Source: Nyssa sinensis
Lineage: Eukaryota > Streptophyta > Magnoliopsida > Cornales > Nyssaceae
DNA length: 64,000 nt
Assembly: GCA_008638375.1 (NCBI GenBank)
Contig: CM018048.1
Span: 55,368,347-55,432,346, forward strand
Direction: 5' to 3'
The position numbers and the translations under genes are program-made. Within the stretch, counting starts at the first letter, position 1. Each line of letters starts with the position of its first letter. This document shows, piece by piece, positions 46,918-59,385 of this stretch. Below the pieces are notes generated by a model, which was given only the letters and a program-made list of their open reading frames with translations, was not told where the DNA came from and ran no database searches.

Positions 46918-49073
46918 TAAATCTTTTAAGTATCTAATTAAAACCTAGTGTAAAAGTTGCCCAAACAAGGCCAAAGCGTGTTAATTGAATATGGTGATCG
47001 TTATCTTTCGTTGAGATCGAGGGATTTCGGGGGACATTTGTATTCCATTTCCACTAATTTTTTTCCTCGGTGCTGTTAAATCCTCGTTGACAACTTACTT
47101 TTATATCAATGTGAGGTCCAAATCGTCTACAGTCCCAATTTTACGATCATTAACAGTTAGCAAATGAACATACAACACGTTTCAGATCGCACATGACTGA
47201 GGCCTGTTGGATTGAATGGCTTGCTGATATTGAGGGGACATTTAATTGTACGTAGAAAGAGAAGTCAAATTGCAAGCTTAAAAGGTTATATTGGTAATTT
47301 TGTAAAAAGTGACTTGCTCAGTTTTCTTTCTTTTGCTTTTCTTTTCCTCTGCTTGATCCACCGACCGTTGCTCTCTTATATTTATATATGGTAGGACAAC
47401 CACACGGAACCTATGCTTTTATTTTGCCCTTTTCTTTTATCTTTCTTTTCCTTTCTTTTTCTTCTCCTGAAAATTAATATATCTCAACATTGGAACACCT
47501 TTCAATCTAAAAAGACAGCATTACCCTTTTCTTCACAGCTATTTTATATTTATTTTTACAATAATTCTATCCAACTGGAAATTTTAGACTGAATTGACAA
47601 TCTAATTGACAACCCAAATAAAATTTAATAATATATAATGTAATTTATTACAAGTATCAATATAGTTTTTTTTTTTCAGTCAAATTATAATTTCTGACAT
47701 TTTTTTATTTTAAATTAGTGGACATATATATTCAATTAGAAATATGGAATGTGAAAAGTTTATTAGATTTTGTTTCCAGGGGTTGATAGTGACTCCTACT
47801 AGAAGCCCATGACAATTCTTTCTTATTTAAAAAATAATAAAAAAAAATTCTCTGCTTTAAATATTAATGTCTTACTTTCTCAACCAACAAACCATTGGTA
47901 AAAAGAAAACTTAAAAATAAAATGATTTATATATATATATATATTTAAATATCGTATTAATGACTTAATTAAGAATGACAATTTAACCCGTCTCGTTAGA
48001 AATTTGCTAACCCCACCTCTAATGGGATAGATTTGGAGAGAAATTTTTTCATACCGTTAGGATTTGGGGTGGGCTTGGAGAGAAAGTACCCTGTCTCGAT
48101 TATATAAAATAAAATAATAAAATAATTTTGTGTTACATAATCAATGTTTATAATGATATTTTTTAGTCACTTATTAAAAATTTATATAAACTTGATAGAG
48201 TTATGTGTTTGAAAAAAATAGTAATGTTATTTTAATTTTCTATTAACATATATATTTCTTATTTTAATACGTGTAATTTAATAAAATAAATAAATAAATA
48301 AAACTTTAAAATTAAATGGAGATTCCGATGGGAATTTGCCACTATTTATTACGGGATTTAAATGGGTTAAGAAAGAAAAAATTCAAGGGTCAAGGTTAGA
48401 GAAGAGATTCCTCACCCTAAATTTGTCCCGTTGTCACCCCCTAGACTCAATGCACTTTTTGGTAATTTAACTTTTGTTAACCAGTAATCTCTACTTAGTT
48501 ATGTGGATGCACAAGAGAAGTTATTAATCGGGGGAAATAATATTAATCCATACATGTATACAATTGATTCTTTAAAGAATCAATTTTGTTTCGTGACAAA
48601 TAATTAATATTTTAATAATTTAATAATTAACATATTTATTTTATTGGAAAAAAATTGCCTTATAATAGAAAAAAAAAAACTTATATGTACAAATATTATA
48701 ATAAAAATAATAGTAACGTTAATTTTTTAAAAATTAAGAAAAAGAGAGAGATTAAGAGTTCATATAATTTAAATTAGATATAATACATACATTTCATGAA
48801 AAATATTCATCATTGTTGGGAATATGTATGTCTTATTTTTTATAAAATTAATAAAGAAATATAATAATTAATTAATAATTTTATATCTCACAAAAAGTTT
48901 AGTTATTAGAGAGTTTACTTTATAATCAATTAAAAAGATTTATTTGTCTATATAATCATTTCACTATATTATGTTTGTCACCAATGATATATAAGGAATT
49001 GTTTATAGCTAAAATGAAATTTTACCTTGTTCACGGTCAATGTCATGAAAAAAAATGAGCTCATTGATTGCCA

Positions 49074-49524
49074 TTATATATATATATATATATATAAGTC
49101 ATATCGTTTGAAATATTTTCAAGGATTGTCGGTCTGGCTGTAACCTTTGCTGTTTGGGTTGATAATTGATTGATTAAGAAACCAAATTTGTCGGTGTTAG
49201 TAGACAGTTCATCAGTACAGTAGAAGCATCTCTACCAAACAGGGATTAAGCTTCTAAGTCCAAATTATGTGTGTTGTATATGTGTGTGGACGTCTGTGTG
49301 TGTGCCTATATATATATATATATATGTCGTCATTAAGGGATCATTAATTATTAAAGAAGATTATGGCGGCATATGGTGTAAGCAAACAAAACGTTGTCTT
49401 TCCTTGCCAGTTGGAGTCGATAGATATCACTGGAAGACAAAGTTGGAACTGTCATAGAAACTGATGCATAATGCCTGTGTTCAACCCATGGATTGGGGGA
49501 AGTTTAACTTAATTAACTCATATA

Positions 49525-49560
<36 letters not shown>
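49074..49560. repeat. Cluster of (TA)n microsatellites
   Basis: TA runs at 49074-49096, 49303-49325 and 49535-49560, some joined to (TG)n. Further ones follow at 50206-50231, 51047-51076, 51926-51955 and 54844-54877. Their density marks this part of the desert. Confidence 0.85.
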
Positions 49561-49633
49561 GCTCAATCATTGTTTTGGTATGATATAACTTGTCAAATCA
49601 ACATAAAAATGAATGGAATTATGTTATATATTA

Positions 49634-49781
49634 GAGGAATGTTATCGTTGTGAAATTTAAAAATTCATGATATGATTCACGCGTGTAATATATATGTATA
49701 TGTGTATGATACTAGTACGTATATTGCATGCGTCAATTGAATCGTGTGTTTTCAAACTTTGCAATTAATCGTAGCACTCCT
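49634..49781. mobile_element. Tourist-like MITE family C, copy 1 (148 bp)
   Basis: The left end GAGGAATGTTATCG and the right end, whose complement is AAGGAGTGCTACGATTAA, form inverted repeats that continue inward. TTA flanks it at 49631-49633 and 49782-49784. It matches the element at 49976 closely (ends, aagtttgaaaac-like core words). Confidence 0.6.
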
Positions 49782-49975
49782 TTATAGATTATCGTACATC
49801 CAAGAATATTGAATCAAGCATTTGGGAATTTAATTAGTGAATGTGCAGTAATACTATTCTTATTTTCAAATTTTACTAAAAGTTATTTACATGTAGATTT
49901 GATAATATCGTATTGACATGATGTGATATTGAGTTAATATATTTTACCAAATCAATTAATAAACAAAGATAATAA

Positions 49976-50124
49976 GAGAAATGTTATAATCAGTCGTAAA
50001 GTTTGAAAACTCGTAATATGATTAATATGAGTAATTTATGCGCGCACGTGATATTGACGTGTGAATTATACACGTTAATTAGATTGTGAATTTTCGACTT
50101 TCAAGATTGACCGTAACACTCCTC
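49976..50124. mobile_element. Tourist-like MITE family C, copy 2 (149 bp)
   Basis: The left end GAGAAATGTTATAATCAG and the right end CGTAACACTCCTC are inverted. TAA flanks it at 49973-49975 and 50125-50127. It lies under 200 bp from copy 1 in the same family and has nearly the same length. Confidence 0.6.
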
Positions 50125-50127
50125 TAA

Positions 50128-51044
50128 ATAATAAACACAACACCACTCTCGAAAGTGAGTTGGGTGGAAATCCTAGAGAAAACAAGTGGGATTTAAGAAA
50201 TTTCTTTATATATATATATATATATATATATCTAATGGGCCATTTAATTTTTGTATGCATCTATTTGACTTACATGAACTTGACATGTTCCTAAGTTTTC
50301 TTTTGCTTCAAGTTTGTCCACGATTAACTTTGTGAGGAGTGCAATAATTAACATATTCAAGTGGCTGGACTTTATAGAAAATTTTAATAAAAAGAATTCA
50401 AGAAAAATAACCAATGTTTTTTAAGAAAAAATGGCTCAAATATTTTCCACTCAAATTAATATTTTATCTCTCCATTTTTATCTTTTTTCTTTTCTTATCT
50501 CTATATCTAAACACTCTCAGCATTTACACATACAACATTAAAAAAAAATAAAAGACATTCCATACTTGGCATTGCAAAATTGGGACCTTAAAGTTGAAAT
50601 TAAAAACAAATTAATTTAAATTTTTAACTAACTTGTTTCTAATTCTAAATTCAATTCTAATAGTCCAATTACATAGTGTCAAACACAAGATTAGCAATAC
50701 ACCAAACCTTATTTTTCTGATTTAATTTGATTAAGACAGAACATCCATAATAAAATTGGAATTAGATGTTATGATGTTGGGCCATATTTAAATAAAATAT
50801 AATAAAATCCTTTTTTAATTAAATTTTAATTTTTTATTATCTCACTGCCTTGAGTGGATTGCAGACGTTAAGGCAATGTTAAAAAGTGGCTTCTCCCTTT
50901 TTTGTCACAATATACACACACACAGAGACACAAGTTTAGGCATATGTTAACGGTAACATGATTAAGAATATGTCCAAATTTTATAGGGCACGTTAAGCAT
51001 CTAACTTTGCTTGATGAACAGGTCCATTTTCATGTTTGTATGGC

Positions 51045-51079
<35 letters not shown>

Positions 51080-51280
51080 TGGTGGTTATGGTGTTTGTGC
51101 CTTGTACCCATCAAGGTGGAACAGATTCAAAGTTCAAACCTCTTGTTTCTATCAGGCAGCAGTATTGATGGAAAAGCTTGACTATTCACACAGAACGCCA
51201 TGTTCCTTTTTTCTTCCCGGCTTGAAAATTTAGGAATTTGATTGCGATGGGGAGGCTTTGCATAACATACTTTTCAAATA
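50128..51280. other. AT-rich spacer, nothing identified
   Basis: Contains two TA microsatellites and no reading frame or repeat I can name. Confidence 0.4.
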
Positions 51281-51690
51281 TAGGTTGCTATATATATATA
51301 TATACACATATTTTTAGGGATAATTATACACACTTATACTATGATATCAGAGAATTATAATGTTATTTTTTGTGATATCTGATATTTTATTAATCTTTTT
51401 TTATCAAAATTATTAGAAAACAGATATTAATGAAAAGTTTGAATTTACTATTTTATTCTTAGAAATAATTACATTGACATTCCTACATAGGTTGCTATAT
51501 ATATAAATATATATATATGCATATTCTTAGGAATAATTATAAATACTTGTCCTATGATATCAGACATTATAAGGTCATTTTTTGTGATCTTTGATTTTAC
51601 ATTGACATTTTTTATCAAAATTATTAAAAAATGAATATTAATGGAAAGTTTGAATTTATTATTTTATTCTTATGGTATTTAATAATTGCA
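51281..51690. repeat. Tandem duplication with a period of about 207 bp
   Basis: taggttgctatatata at 51281 recurs at 51488. Each copy continues with a TA run, ttaggataattata-like sequence, ctatgatatcaga, attttttgtgat, tttatcaaaattatta and aaagtttgaattta. The unit includes the left end of the inverted-repeat element described next, so that end is present twice. Confidence 0.75.
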
Positions 51691-51923
51691 GGACATTTCA
51701 TGTAATTCTAAAAAGAAAAGGGAAGTCAACATAATACACAATGAAATTTTAGTTATATAAAAAAAAATTGGTTGAAACCCTAATATCGTCAATAACGAAT
51801 TTTGTATAGAGAAAAAAAATTTATATATTGTCAATAAAACAAAAAAAAGTCTATGTAATTTCAAAAAACATGAAAGAGATTCTTGTAATTGTCAAGTAAT
51901 TTAAGGAAAGTCAGTGTAATTAT

Positions 51924-51927
<4 letters not shown>
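51319..51927. mobile_element. Inverted-repeat element related to the Mutator-like element at 25583
   Basis: The left end GGATAATTATACACACTT and the right end, whose complement is GGATAATTACACTGACTT followed by TCCTTAAATTACTTGACAA, resemble the termini of the 25583-27428 element. The left end is doubled by the local tandem duplication. No clean 9-bp target duplication is readable because TA repeats flank it. Confidence 0.45.
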
Positions 51928-51959
<32 letters not shown>

Positions 51960-52994
51960 TTTCATATAAAGAAACTTTCAAATTTAACTTACTGAATCTA
52001 TCATATAGAAAAATTTATTATAACATTTTATTTTCTTTCCAAATTTCTACATTTTTAAAGAGATTAGAGAAGTGGGTTAAAATCTTCCAACTCTCTCTCC
52101 TATTCTTTCTTATTATTTTTTATGCTCTCTATTAAAAACTTTCAAACAAAAAAATTCAACTCTCTTTATATTAATATTTTCTTTTCTCTCGAATTCTTTT
52201 CATCCAAACAAATTGTAAAAATTGACTGCGCTAAGACCGAAGTTATTGCAAGCAACCCAAAAGTTATTTCGCATTTGGAGTGGATTATACGAAACCTCTT
52301 TATTTATGCATTAATCTATTGAAAAGCCAAACATGCCCTTTTTTTTCTTGATAGCACAAACCTTCATTTGCTTTTTTCACAAGGCAAACATTCCTTCCCT
52401 CTCAAAGCTGAAGTTAATTAGAGTAATTTGTATTCTATCTATATATATAATCTATATCTTTCCACAAAATCTCAAAAGTAATACATGGAATCGCATTTCT
52501 TTAAAGAGCTCATTGGATTTAGCACCCTTTTTCAAAAGGGGAAAGATAAAATAAAATAAAATCTCAATTTTGGTGCACATAATAAAGTATTTACTCTTTT
52601 TTAATAGTTAAGCTCAATAACACAATTCCAATGAACTTAAGAAAGAAGCTTAATCTTTTTATGATTGTGATTAGTGTGTTTAATGTGACAAAATTAAGTA
52701 AAGATGTGACATGATAAAAAAAGGTCTATTTTTTATTTGGGATTATTTAAATTTTAACCTTATGGTTTTCATCTAATTAGACTAGACATAATACAAAAGT
52801 AAAGCATCATTAGGGCTTAACCATAGAAAGGTAAAATGTGAAGATTAATGTTTTCTTCAAATAAAAAGGGAGTTATTTTATTCATTTCATTTATTTCTTA
52901 GTCCTAAATTACATTTGGTATTTTAGTCATAATGACAGTAGATTAGGAATCACTTTATTGCAGGGGATAATGTGAAAATGAACTAAATAACAGG

Positions 52995-53520
52995 GCTAAA
53001 TATAATTATACTTCCTTTTTTGAGATTTTTGATAATTATAAAAACTTAGTTTCAAGTTTTTGAAATTATACGCACGTCTATTAATTTATTAACAAATTAA
53101 ACATATCTTCCCTCCGGTCTTTTTTTTTTTTTAAATGATAAAAGTGTCCATTTATTTTACTTTATTTCAACTTTGACCAATTGTTTTAACTTTTTTATTT
53201 TCAAATAAATATTGATTAAAACATTCTTGATAAAAAAGAAAAAATATAAGTTATTTACTTTAAATTTATTATTATATAAAATGAAAAAACTCTTTTAAAA
53301 ATGTTAGAAAAACTTAGTCAAAATTAAAAGAAAAAATGTAAAAAACAAAAAAAAAAAAAACATGAAATATATATTTTTGTTATTTAAAAAAAAAAATTGG
53401 ATAGGAGGGGAGGTAAGTGTAATTTGTCAACAAAAGTAAAAGACAATTTAATTTCAAAAATCTCAAGGACAGTTTTTGTAATTATCAGAAACTTCAAGAA
53501 AGATTAGTGTAATTCATCTT
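52995..53520. mobile_element. Second short element with Mutator-type termini
   Basis: The left end reads ataattatacttcc, ttttttgagatttttgataa. The complement of the right end reads GATGAATTACACTAATCTTT and CTTGAAGTTTCTGATAATTAC. Both resemble the termini at 25583. The interior is AT-rich and non-coding. The target duplication is not visible, so the ends are approximate. Confidence 0.45.
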
Positions 53521-53781
53521 AAAAAATTTTACCTGATCCGATTTTCAATAACACTATTTTTTCGTGTTAAGGAGGGTTATTTGTTATTTAACCTAATCAC
53601 AAAAAAGTAAAATATATTTTTTTGTGAAATAATTTAACACAATAAAAAATTTGTTTAAATCTAAATTGAATTAATTAGTATTAAGCCCTTAAAACAGATG
53701 TTAAATTATTGTAGAGTCCAGATTTATTCTTTTTTAAGTATAAAGTGGACTAAGTTATTTTATTTTTGACCTAGAGATTTA

Positions 53782-53971
53782 GGCTGCGCTTGAATAATGA
53801 TTCAGATATAAATTTTTAAAAAATTTTGTAATTAATTTTTTTAAAAATTGTAAAAATGTATTTAGATATGATAATCTAAATTTTAAAAAATTAAAAAAAA
53901 TAATTTTTAAAACGCATATTCCTCGTTTTAAAATTGAACATATGTTTTGAGAAACATAACTAAACATATCT
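53782..53971. mobile_element. Tourist-like MITE family B, copy 2 (about 190 bp)
   Basis: Starts GGCTGCGCTTGAATAATGATT right after TTA (53779-53781). It aligns with the reverse complement of 46714-46917 through tgtaattaattttt, gatatgataatct and aaacgcatat. The right end has diverged, so the second target copy is unclear. Confidence 0.5.
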
Positions 53972-54186
53972 ATTCTAATGATGTGACCCCAAATAATTTT
54001 AACATATGAATTTTTTATTCTTAAATCATTTATCATAACAAGACAAAATCTCTTTCTAAATTCTCTCGGCCTTTAACAACACGGACGACAGAACATCCTC
54101 ATCATTCATAACAGATCATAGTATGAACATTTTTTATTTGTAAATTCAAACTATGTTGTAGAACCAAAAAAGTCTCCATCGCAAGC

Positions 54187-54270
54187 TCCCTATCCACTTC
54201 CACCACCAAACTCGGCGTCATCATGATCACCACCACCACCACCACCACCAAACTCGGCCTCATCATGACC
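54187..54270. repeat. CAC-rich trinucleotide repeat flanked by a doubled sentence
   Basis: accaccaccaccaccacc lies between two copies of aaactcggc(g/c)tcatcatga. In the minus frame it reads as a short Val run; it is a simple repeat and not evidence of a gene. Confidence 0.7.
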
Positions 54271-54342
54271 AAGTGCGTACTAAACCTCTCTTGGTACTTT
54301 TTCACCGCATGAAATTTTGCACCAATCTCTCTTGCACAGAAT

Positions 54343-54573
54343 CTACCAGCAACCGGATAGTATGATCAAATATAAGCTAACAAGGAGTCCCATGCAAATA
54401 TAGAGATTAATTTTTCGTTGCAGCCGCTTGAAAGGGTCCGCACTCCATTTTCTCTTGATAGGTTGACTTCTTTGGGCTATTTGTTTAGAAATTTCAACAC
54501 AATCCAGCCAGTTTTCATCTTGCTTGTCCAAGAAATTCTTGTACTCAAAATTTTTTATTTTTAACAAACACAA
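54343..54573 (-). pseudogene. Unidentified coding relic, perhaps LINE RNase H region
   Basis: A 76-codon minus frame containing KQDENWLDCVEISKQIAQRS and RKWSADPFKRLQRKIN. It is more protein-like than other ORFs in the desert. The pattern of a Trp-rich spacer followed by KW-S-x-P-x-x-x-x-KIN recalls the linker and first strand of the RNase H-like domain in plant LINE or reverse-transcriptase-like genes. That is weak. There is no start context, and the end of the frame turns hydrophobic without pattern. Confidence 0.25.
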
Positions 54574-54841
54574 TTGAGAATCTTACAGTTTCATAACTAG
54601 TGAGTTTTTAATAACTCGTGCTTTAAATACTATTTTTTTAACAAATTTTTAATTTTGAACATTTAACATATGACCAAAAGTTCAATATAACTAATAATAA
54701 TTCAAAATTTTCTCAATTTTTTATAAAACTGTGAAATTTTATAATTTTGCTGGGATGAATTTTTACTATTTTGGAGCAATTTTTTCCCTTCAAAATTTCA
54801 TATTATAAATCTCAATTTTTAGAGTACACATACCTAGTATT

Positions 54842-54879
<38 letters not shown>

Positions 54880-55252
54880 CAAGATATTGAATTTTGAGGT
54901 TTGTAAAGTTTTTTTTTTAAATACTCTCCTATATCCATAATAACTTAGTTAGATGAGGGTATTTTAGTCACAAAATACTTGGAGGACTTGTGTCATTAAT
55001 ATGTTTGAGTGTGAAACTTGTGATAATTTTCATCATTTTTACAAATTTGTGACCGAATGACCCAATTTAATTTTAGGCAAGTAGAATATAGATCAACATT
55101 CACCATTACATTTTTAGCAATAATAGTAGCATTATAATCCTTTATAAAAATGATTTTCGAAAAAGTTATTTTACAGCAAATTTGGTATTTTTTTGGTCAA
55201 TGTAAAATTGTTAAACTAATTGATACAATTATCCATAGTAACAATTCTTTTA

Positions 55253-55654
55253 GGGTTAATTATACTTTAGTATTATGTAGTTTGGTTCTGATTTTAAATT
55301 AAGCCTTTTATGATCAATTGAAATACTTCAATCCCCAATTTATAACTTCTTTTCAATTGAAACCAATTTCAAATGGCTATCCCAAATTGTTAACTCGAGC
55401 AACTCACATAACTATAGTTTAGTATCCTATATTTTCATATCTGTTTCAAGATACTAACGTGTAATTTTATAAGGGTTAACAATTATACTTGCAATACATG
55501 AATGATTGTCCTTAACAATTTTGGATGATTGTTTGCAATTTGGTTTCAATTGAAATAAAATTATAAATTAGAGGACTAAATTGTTTCAATTGATTATGGA
55601 AGACTTTATTTGATATCGAGATCAAATTATTGACTACTAAAGTGTAATTTATCC
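55253..55654. mobile_element. Mutator-type MITE (402 bp)
   Basis: The left end GGGTTAATTATACTTTAGTA and the complement of the right end GGATAAATTACACTTTAGTA are inverted repeats. The match extends inward through AATTAAGCC/AAATAAAGTC, CAATTGAAA and CAATTGAAACCAA. The flanks attctttta (55244-55252) and attatttta (55655-55663) agree at 8 of 9 bases, as expected of an aged 9-bp target duplication. Confidence 0.7.
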
Positions 55655-55699
55655 ATTATTTTAATAGAAGTCAATATTTTTCCAATAACAAGGTTTGCC

Positions 55700-58480
55700 A
55701 AGTTATATTATGTTTATTTCTTCTAGTGCTTGAGTGACATCTCGTGCCTTTTCTTATAAGAGAAGTCACGGTTTCAACTCATCTCAAGTGAAGTTTGCGG
55801 TGGCATGTTTATTTCCTAGTGTTGGGCCGGGTTGTAGGTACTATGAGTATGATTATTCCAGTTATATGGGCTTGACTTGTGTGAGTGCCCTTTTCGGAAG
55901 GGACCCTTGGAACTCAGCATCCGACTGTCCTCTTATCTAAAAAAGGGAATGAATGTTTTAAGAAGTAAAAAAGATGAGAGGAATCGCCAACTTATTTTTG
56001 GCGAATAAATAATAATACATGTAAAAAGAAATAACAAAGAAATTAAAGATTACATTACTTTGGATCCTAATTAAATTCTAAACCCCTTGACATGGTTTTT
56101 TAAATATAAAGCACTGAAATATGTGAAACCAAAGAAAAACTAGATTCGGTGGCTAAAGTACGGAATAAGAAGGTGTTAGGCACCTATCTTGCTCGGTCCA
56201 AATATAATGGCTTCAAATGTTTAGATGCAAGACTTCTTTATAGTGATAAATATGAAAAGAGAATATGAAATAAAGACTAATAATAACAGTAATAAAGGGA
56301 ATAAAGGCTGAAGAGAAACAAACTTTGAAGCTGCCCATGGCCTGCTTTTATCAATGGTGATAGAAGTTGACAGATTGCTACCCACTCTTGTCAATGGTGA
56401 TAAGAGGTAATAGATTGGACTTATAGGTACATGTCATCAACTTCTATAAATGGTGAATGGGGGTGATGAATGGTCGAATGAATGAGAAATAATGACAGGA
56501 AATAATACATGCATAAGGATAAAGAAAGTAAACAAGAAGGGTAAAAAGAATTTGAATCGGGCCCGAAGGCTTCCTACATATCCATCTAAGGATGGAGTTA
56601 GAGTCATATAGTTCTCCGGTTCACCCTCTTCAATCAAGAGTGATAGAAGAATAAATAATTGGGAAAAAGACTAAAAGAATTTAGGATACATACCTTGTTT
56701 GTCCCAGATGATTAGCCATTATTTTGACTTGGATCCTTTAGTTCTAAACCATCACTTCGGCATAGCTCCAGCTTGCACTCCTTGATTTGGGACCATTGCT
56801 TGAATAATGCTTCGGCCTTGAATGGGACTAGACTAGAGAATTCTTAGAGAGAAATAATATTCTAGGACTAGTGCAGCAACATATGGCTATTAATTTCTGG
56901 GTTTTTAGAATGGTGGCTAAGGGGGTCTATTTATAGGTAAAATATAAAGATTTGATCTAAGTACCTATAATTAATATCACAAAATGGAGGGGTAGAATCA
57001 TGTCTTGAGTGATAATTACATGATTAAATAAATAAATCCAATAATTATGGAATATCCAAATTAAATAATTTCAAAATAAAACGTGATAATGCAATGAGCC
57101 AATAAAGTTGGTGTCTACATCCATGACTAATAAAAATTAAGAAAAGAAGAGAGTTTATTTTTAAATAAACTTTAAAAATAACTATTTCTAAATTCAATGA
57201 ATTTCTAAAATTGAAATGTTTAGAATTTAGATTAACAAAAACTCTAAAAAATGAAACCCTTAATATGTATAAATGATAATTACCACTAAAATCACCAAAT
57301 TGCCCCCAATTTGGTAAAAAAATCTTTAAGTTGCCCTCAAGGCATAATAAATTACTCAGGGCACAATCTTTAAGTTGCCCTTAAAGTATGAAAATGTGTT
57401 CAATTTGTCACCAAATAGTTAAAATTACTAAATTACCCCAAAAGAGGTAAAACAATACAGAAGTTACAAAAAAAAAAAAAAAAACACCTCCAATTGACTC
57501 AAGAGACCTAGTAAAGGTAGGATTGTGCCAAAATTATCAAAATATCTTCTAATGACAAAATGGTGCCAAAATTACTGAAATACTCTCTAAAAGGCAAAAG
57601 AGTCCTACTAGGGGTAGGATTATGTCAAAATTATCAAAATGCTCTCAAAGGGCAAAATGATACCAAAATTATGGAAATACTTCCTAGAAAGTAAGAAACC
57701 TCTAAAATTTATCAAAATACTCCAAAAAGATTAAGAAAATGCTAGAAATCACTGAGGGGTAAGGATGCACTTGAGGACTAAAAGGTGAGCAAAATTACAA
57801 AAATGTCTTCGGGGGAAAAAAAAAAAGTGTGAAATGACCAAAATACCCTTAGAAACTAAGTTATGTGTGAAATTACTAAAATATCCCTAGGTGAAAAATA
57901 TTTTAATAATTTCCTAAAAATGACACAATTGCCCCTAATTAAAGAATTTCTCGAAATATGTCGTATAAATGACCGAAATACCTTAAAAAATCTATGAAAT
58001 TATAATTTTGTCCCCTATACAATCAAGGATCACAACATGAGATATCTAGAACTTATTTGTGAGTTATAAAATTGTACTTGAAAATAAACATTCCTTTCGT
58101 TTGCAAAAAAAAAATTATATTATGTATATTTCCAAAAGCATGAATGCATTTGTTTTTAAAAATTTACATTCTTTTAAATTTTTAATTGACTAACGATTGA
58201 AAACTCTTAATCTTATCTACAGTTGAGGCATCATCCTAACTCGTGACATACTAAGATTAAGTAAGTATTTGGGAGAGTTTTTCTAAACACACAAAAATAT
58301 TTTTTCAATAAAAACAGTCCAGGTTACTTTTTTTATAAACGCATTTTTGTACATTTTAAAAAGTAAAATTATCATAAATCAATTTAAAAAATTTAGCAAA
58401 AAATGAACAAGTAGTAAAGGCAAACACATAAAAAAAAAAAAAAAGAAACATAAAGCTCCTCGAGCAACCCCAAGAGTTCA
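55700..58480. mobile_element. Probable LTR-retrotransposon remnant (non-coding part)
   Basis: The phrases gaggaatcgccaacttattt (55979), attcggtggctaaagtacgg and aggtgttaggcacc (56140-56185), and cttcctacatatccatc with gatggagttagagtcatatag (56570-56610), resemble stretches recurring in LTR or leader DNA of large plant Ty3-type elements. From about 57290 to 58000 come imperfect repeats of the type ccaaaattatcaaaat and gccaaaattactgaaatac. One unit of about 97 bp starts ggtaggatt at 57516 and again at 57613. No gag or pol domain, LTR pair or target duplication is visible, so family and borders are uncertain. Confidence 0.35.
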
Positions 58481-58984
58481 TTTGGGAGAGCTTCAGATTA
58501 TGAAAAATATATTACGGAGAATAGATTCTAGTAGAATGACTTCTGTATAATGAATTTTGAGTGTTTGGATGATAATAATTTATGATGAGAGAATAACTTC
58601 TTGAGTGTCTGGTTAAAATTATTTAGAAGTAATCATATAACATGCAAATCCATTTTACCCTTTATATTATTAAATAATATTAGGTGTTGTTTGATAGCAT
58701 GTTATAAACTTAAGTTAATTAATTTTAATAAATAAACACACAAATTTTGTCATTAAATAAATAATTTTAATATTATAATCAAATAATATTTATTATATAT
58801 ATTAGTACATATTTTTTATGAAATAAAATGATTGTTTTTATTTCAAATAACTTATAATGAGAAAAATATATTTCTGAATTATTAATTTATTGATTAAATA
58901 TATAAAACAAGTATAGAAATTTATGAAAAAAATTATACATTAAAACTTTTATAAAATCTATCAAAAGAAAAGAAAAAGGAAAAT

Positions 58985-59385
58985 AGCATGGGACATGGTT
59001 GATATTTTTAGAAAAGACCAGGGACATGTTCGATATTGTGGAGGAGCTTATAAGTGGAAAAAGGCATGGGACACGGCCAACATTACACTAAAAGGCGGGG
59101 GAAACGATGGGCAAAAGATGACTAGTATTTTCATAACGAAAACGAAGCTCAGGGGCAACGTTATAACACAAAATCACGGGCTCCTGAAACAGATTCTGGC
59201 CTGCATGCTGGATACGGGCTTTTGGCCCTCTTTCCGAGCGATTGCGGCCTGCAACCCACAGCGCCAAACAATCCCCACGTTGCCCAAACGGGCTTCGTTT
59301 AACCCTAACCTTGCCGGCGCGGCCAATTGGGCTCTAATAACTGAACAAGTTTGGAACCTTTCCATTTAGATGTGTTTCTCTTATC
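58985..59385 (+). other. GC-richer island with a 124-codon ORF of unknown nature
   Basis: A block of balanced composition in the AT desert. Its first third repeats a phrase three times with variation: catgggacatggttgatatt, cagggacatgttcgatatt, catgggacacggccaacatt. An ORF at 58995-59369 (MVDIFRKDQGHVRYCGGAYK onward) covers it, and a 63-codon ORF lies opposite. I recognise neither. The internal repetition and lack of codon bias argue against an ordinary gene; it may be a transposon piece or transferred DNA. Confidence 0.3.

Noticed and set aside
54102..54305. ORF with a run of Val residues
   Set aside because: Direct product of a CAC trinucleotide repeat.
55730..55800. A second tRNA-like SINE head (ggtttcaactc as box B)
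   Set aside because: Only a weak box B and no convincing box A; not enough to call.
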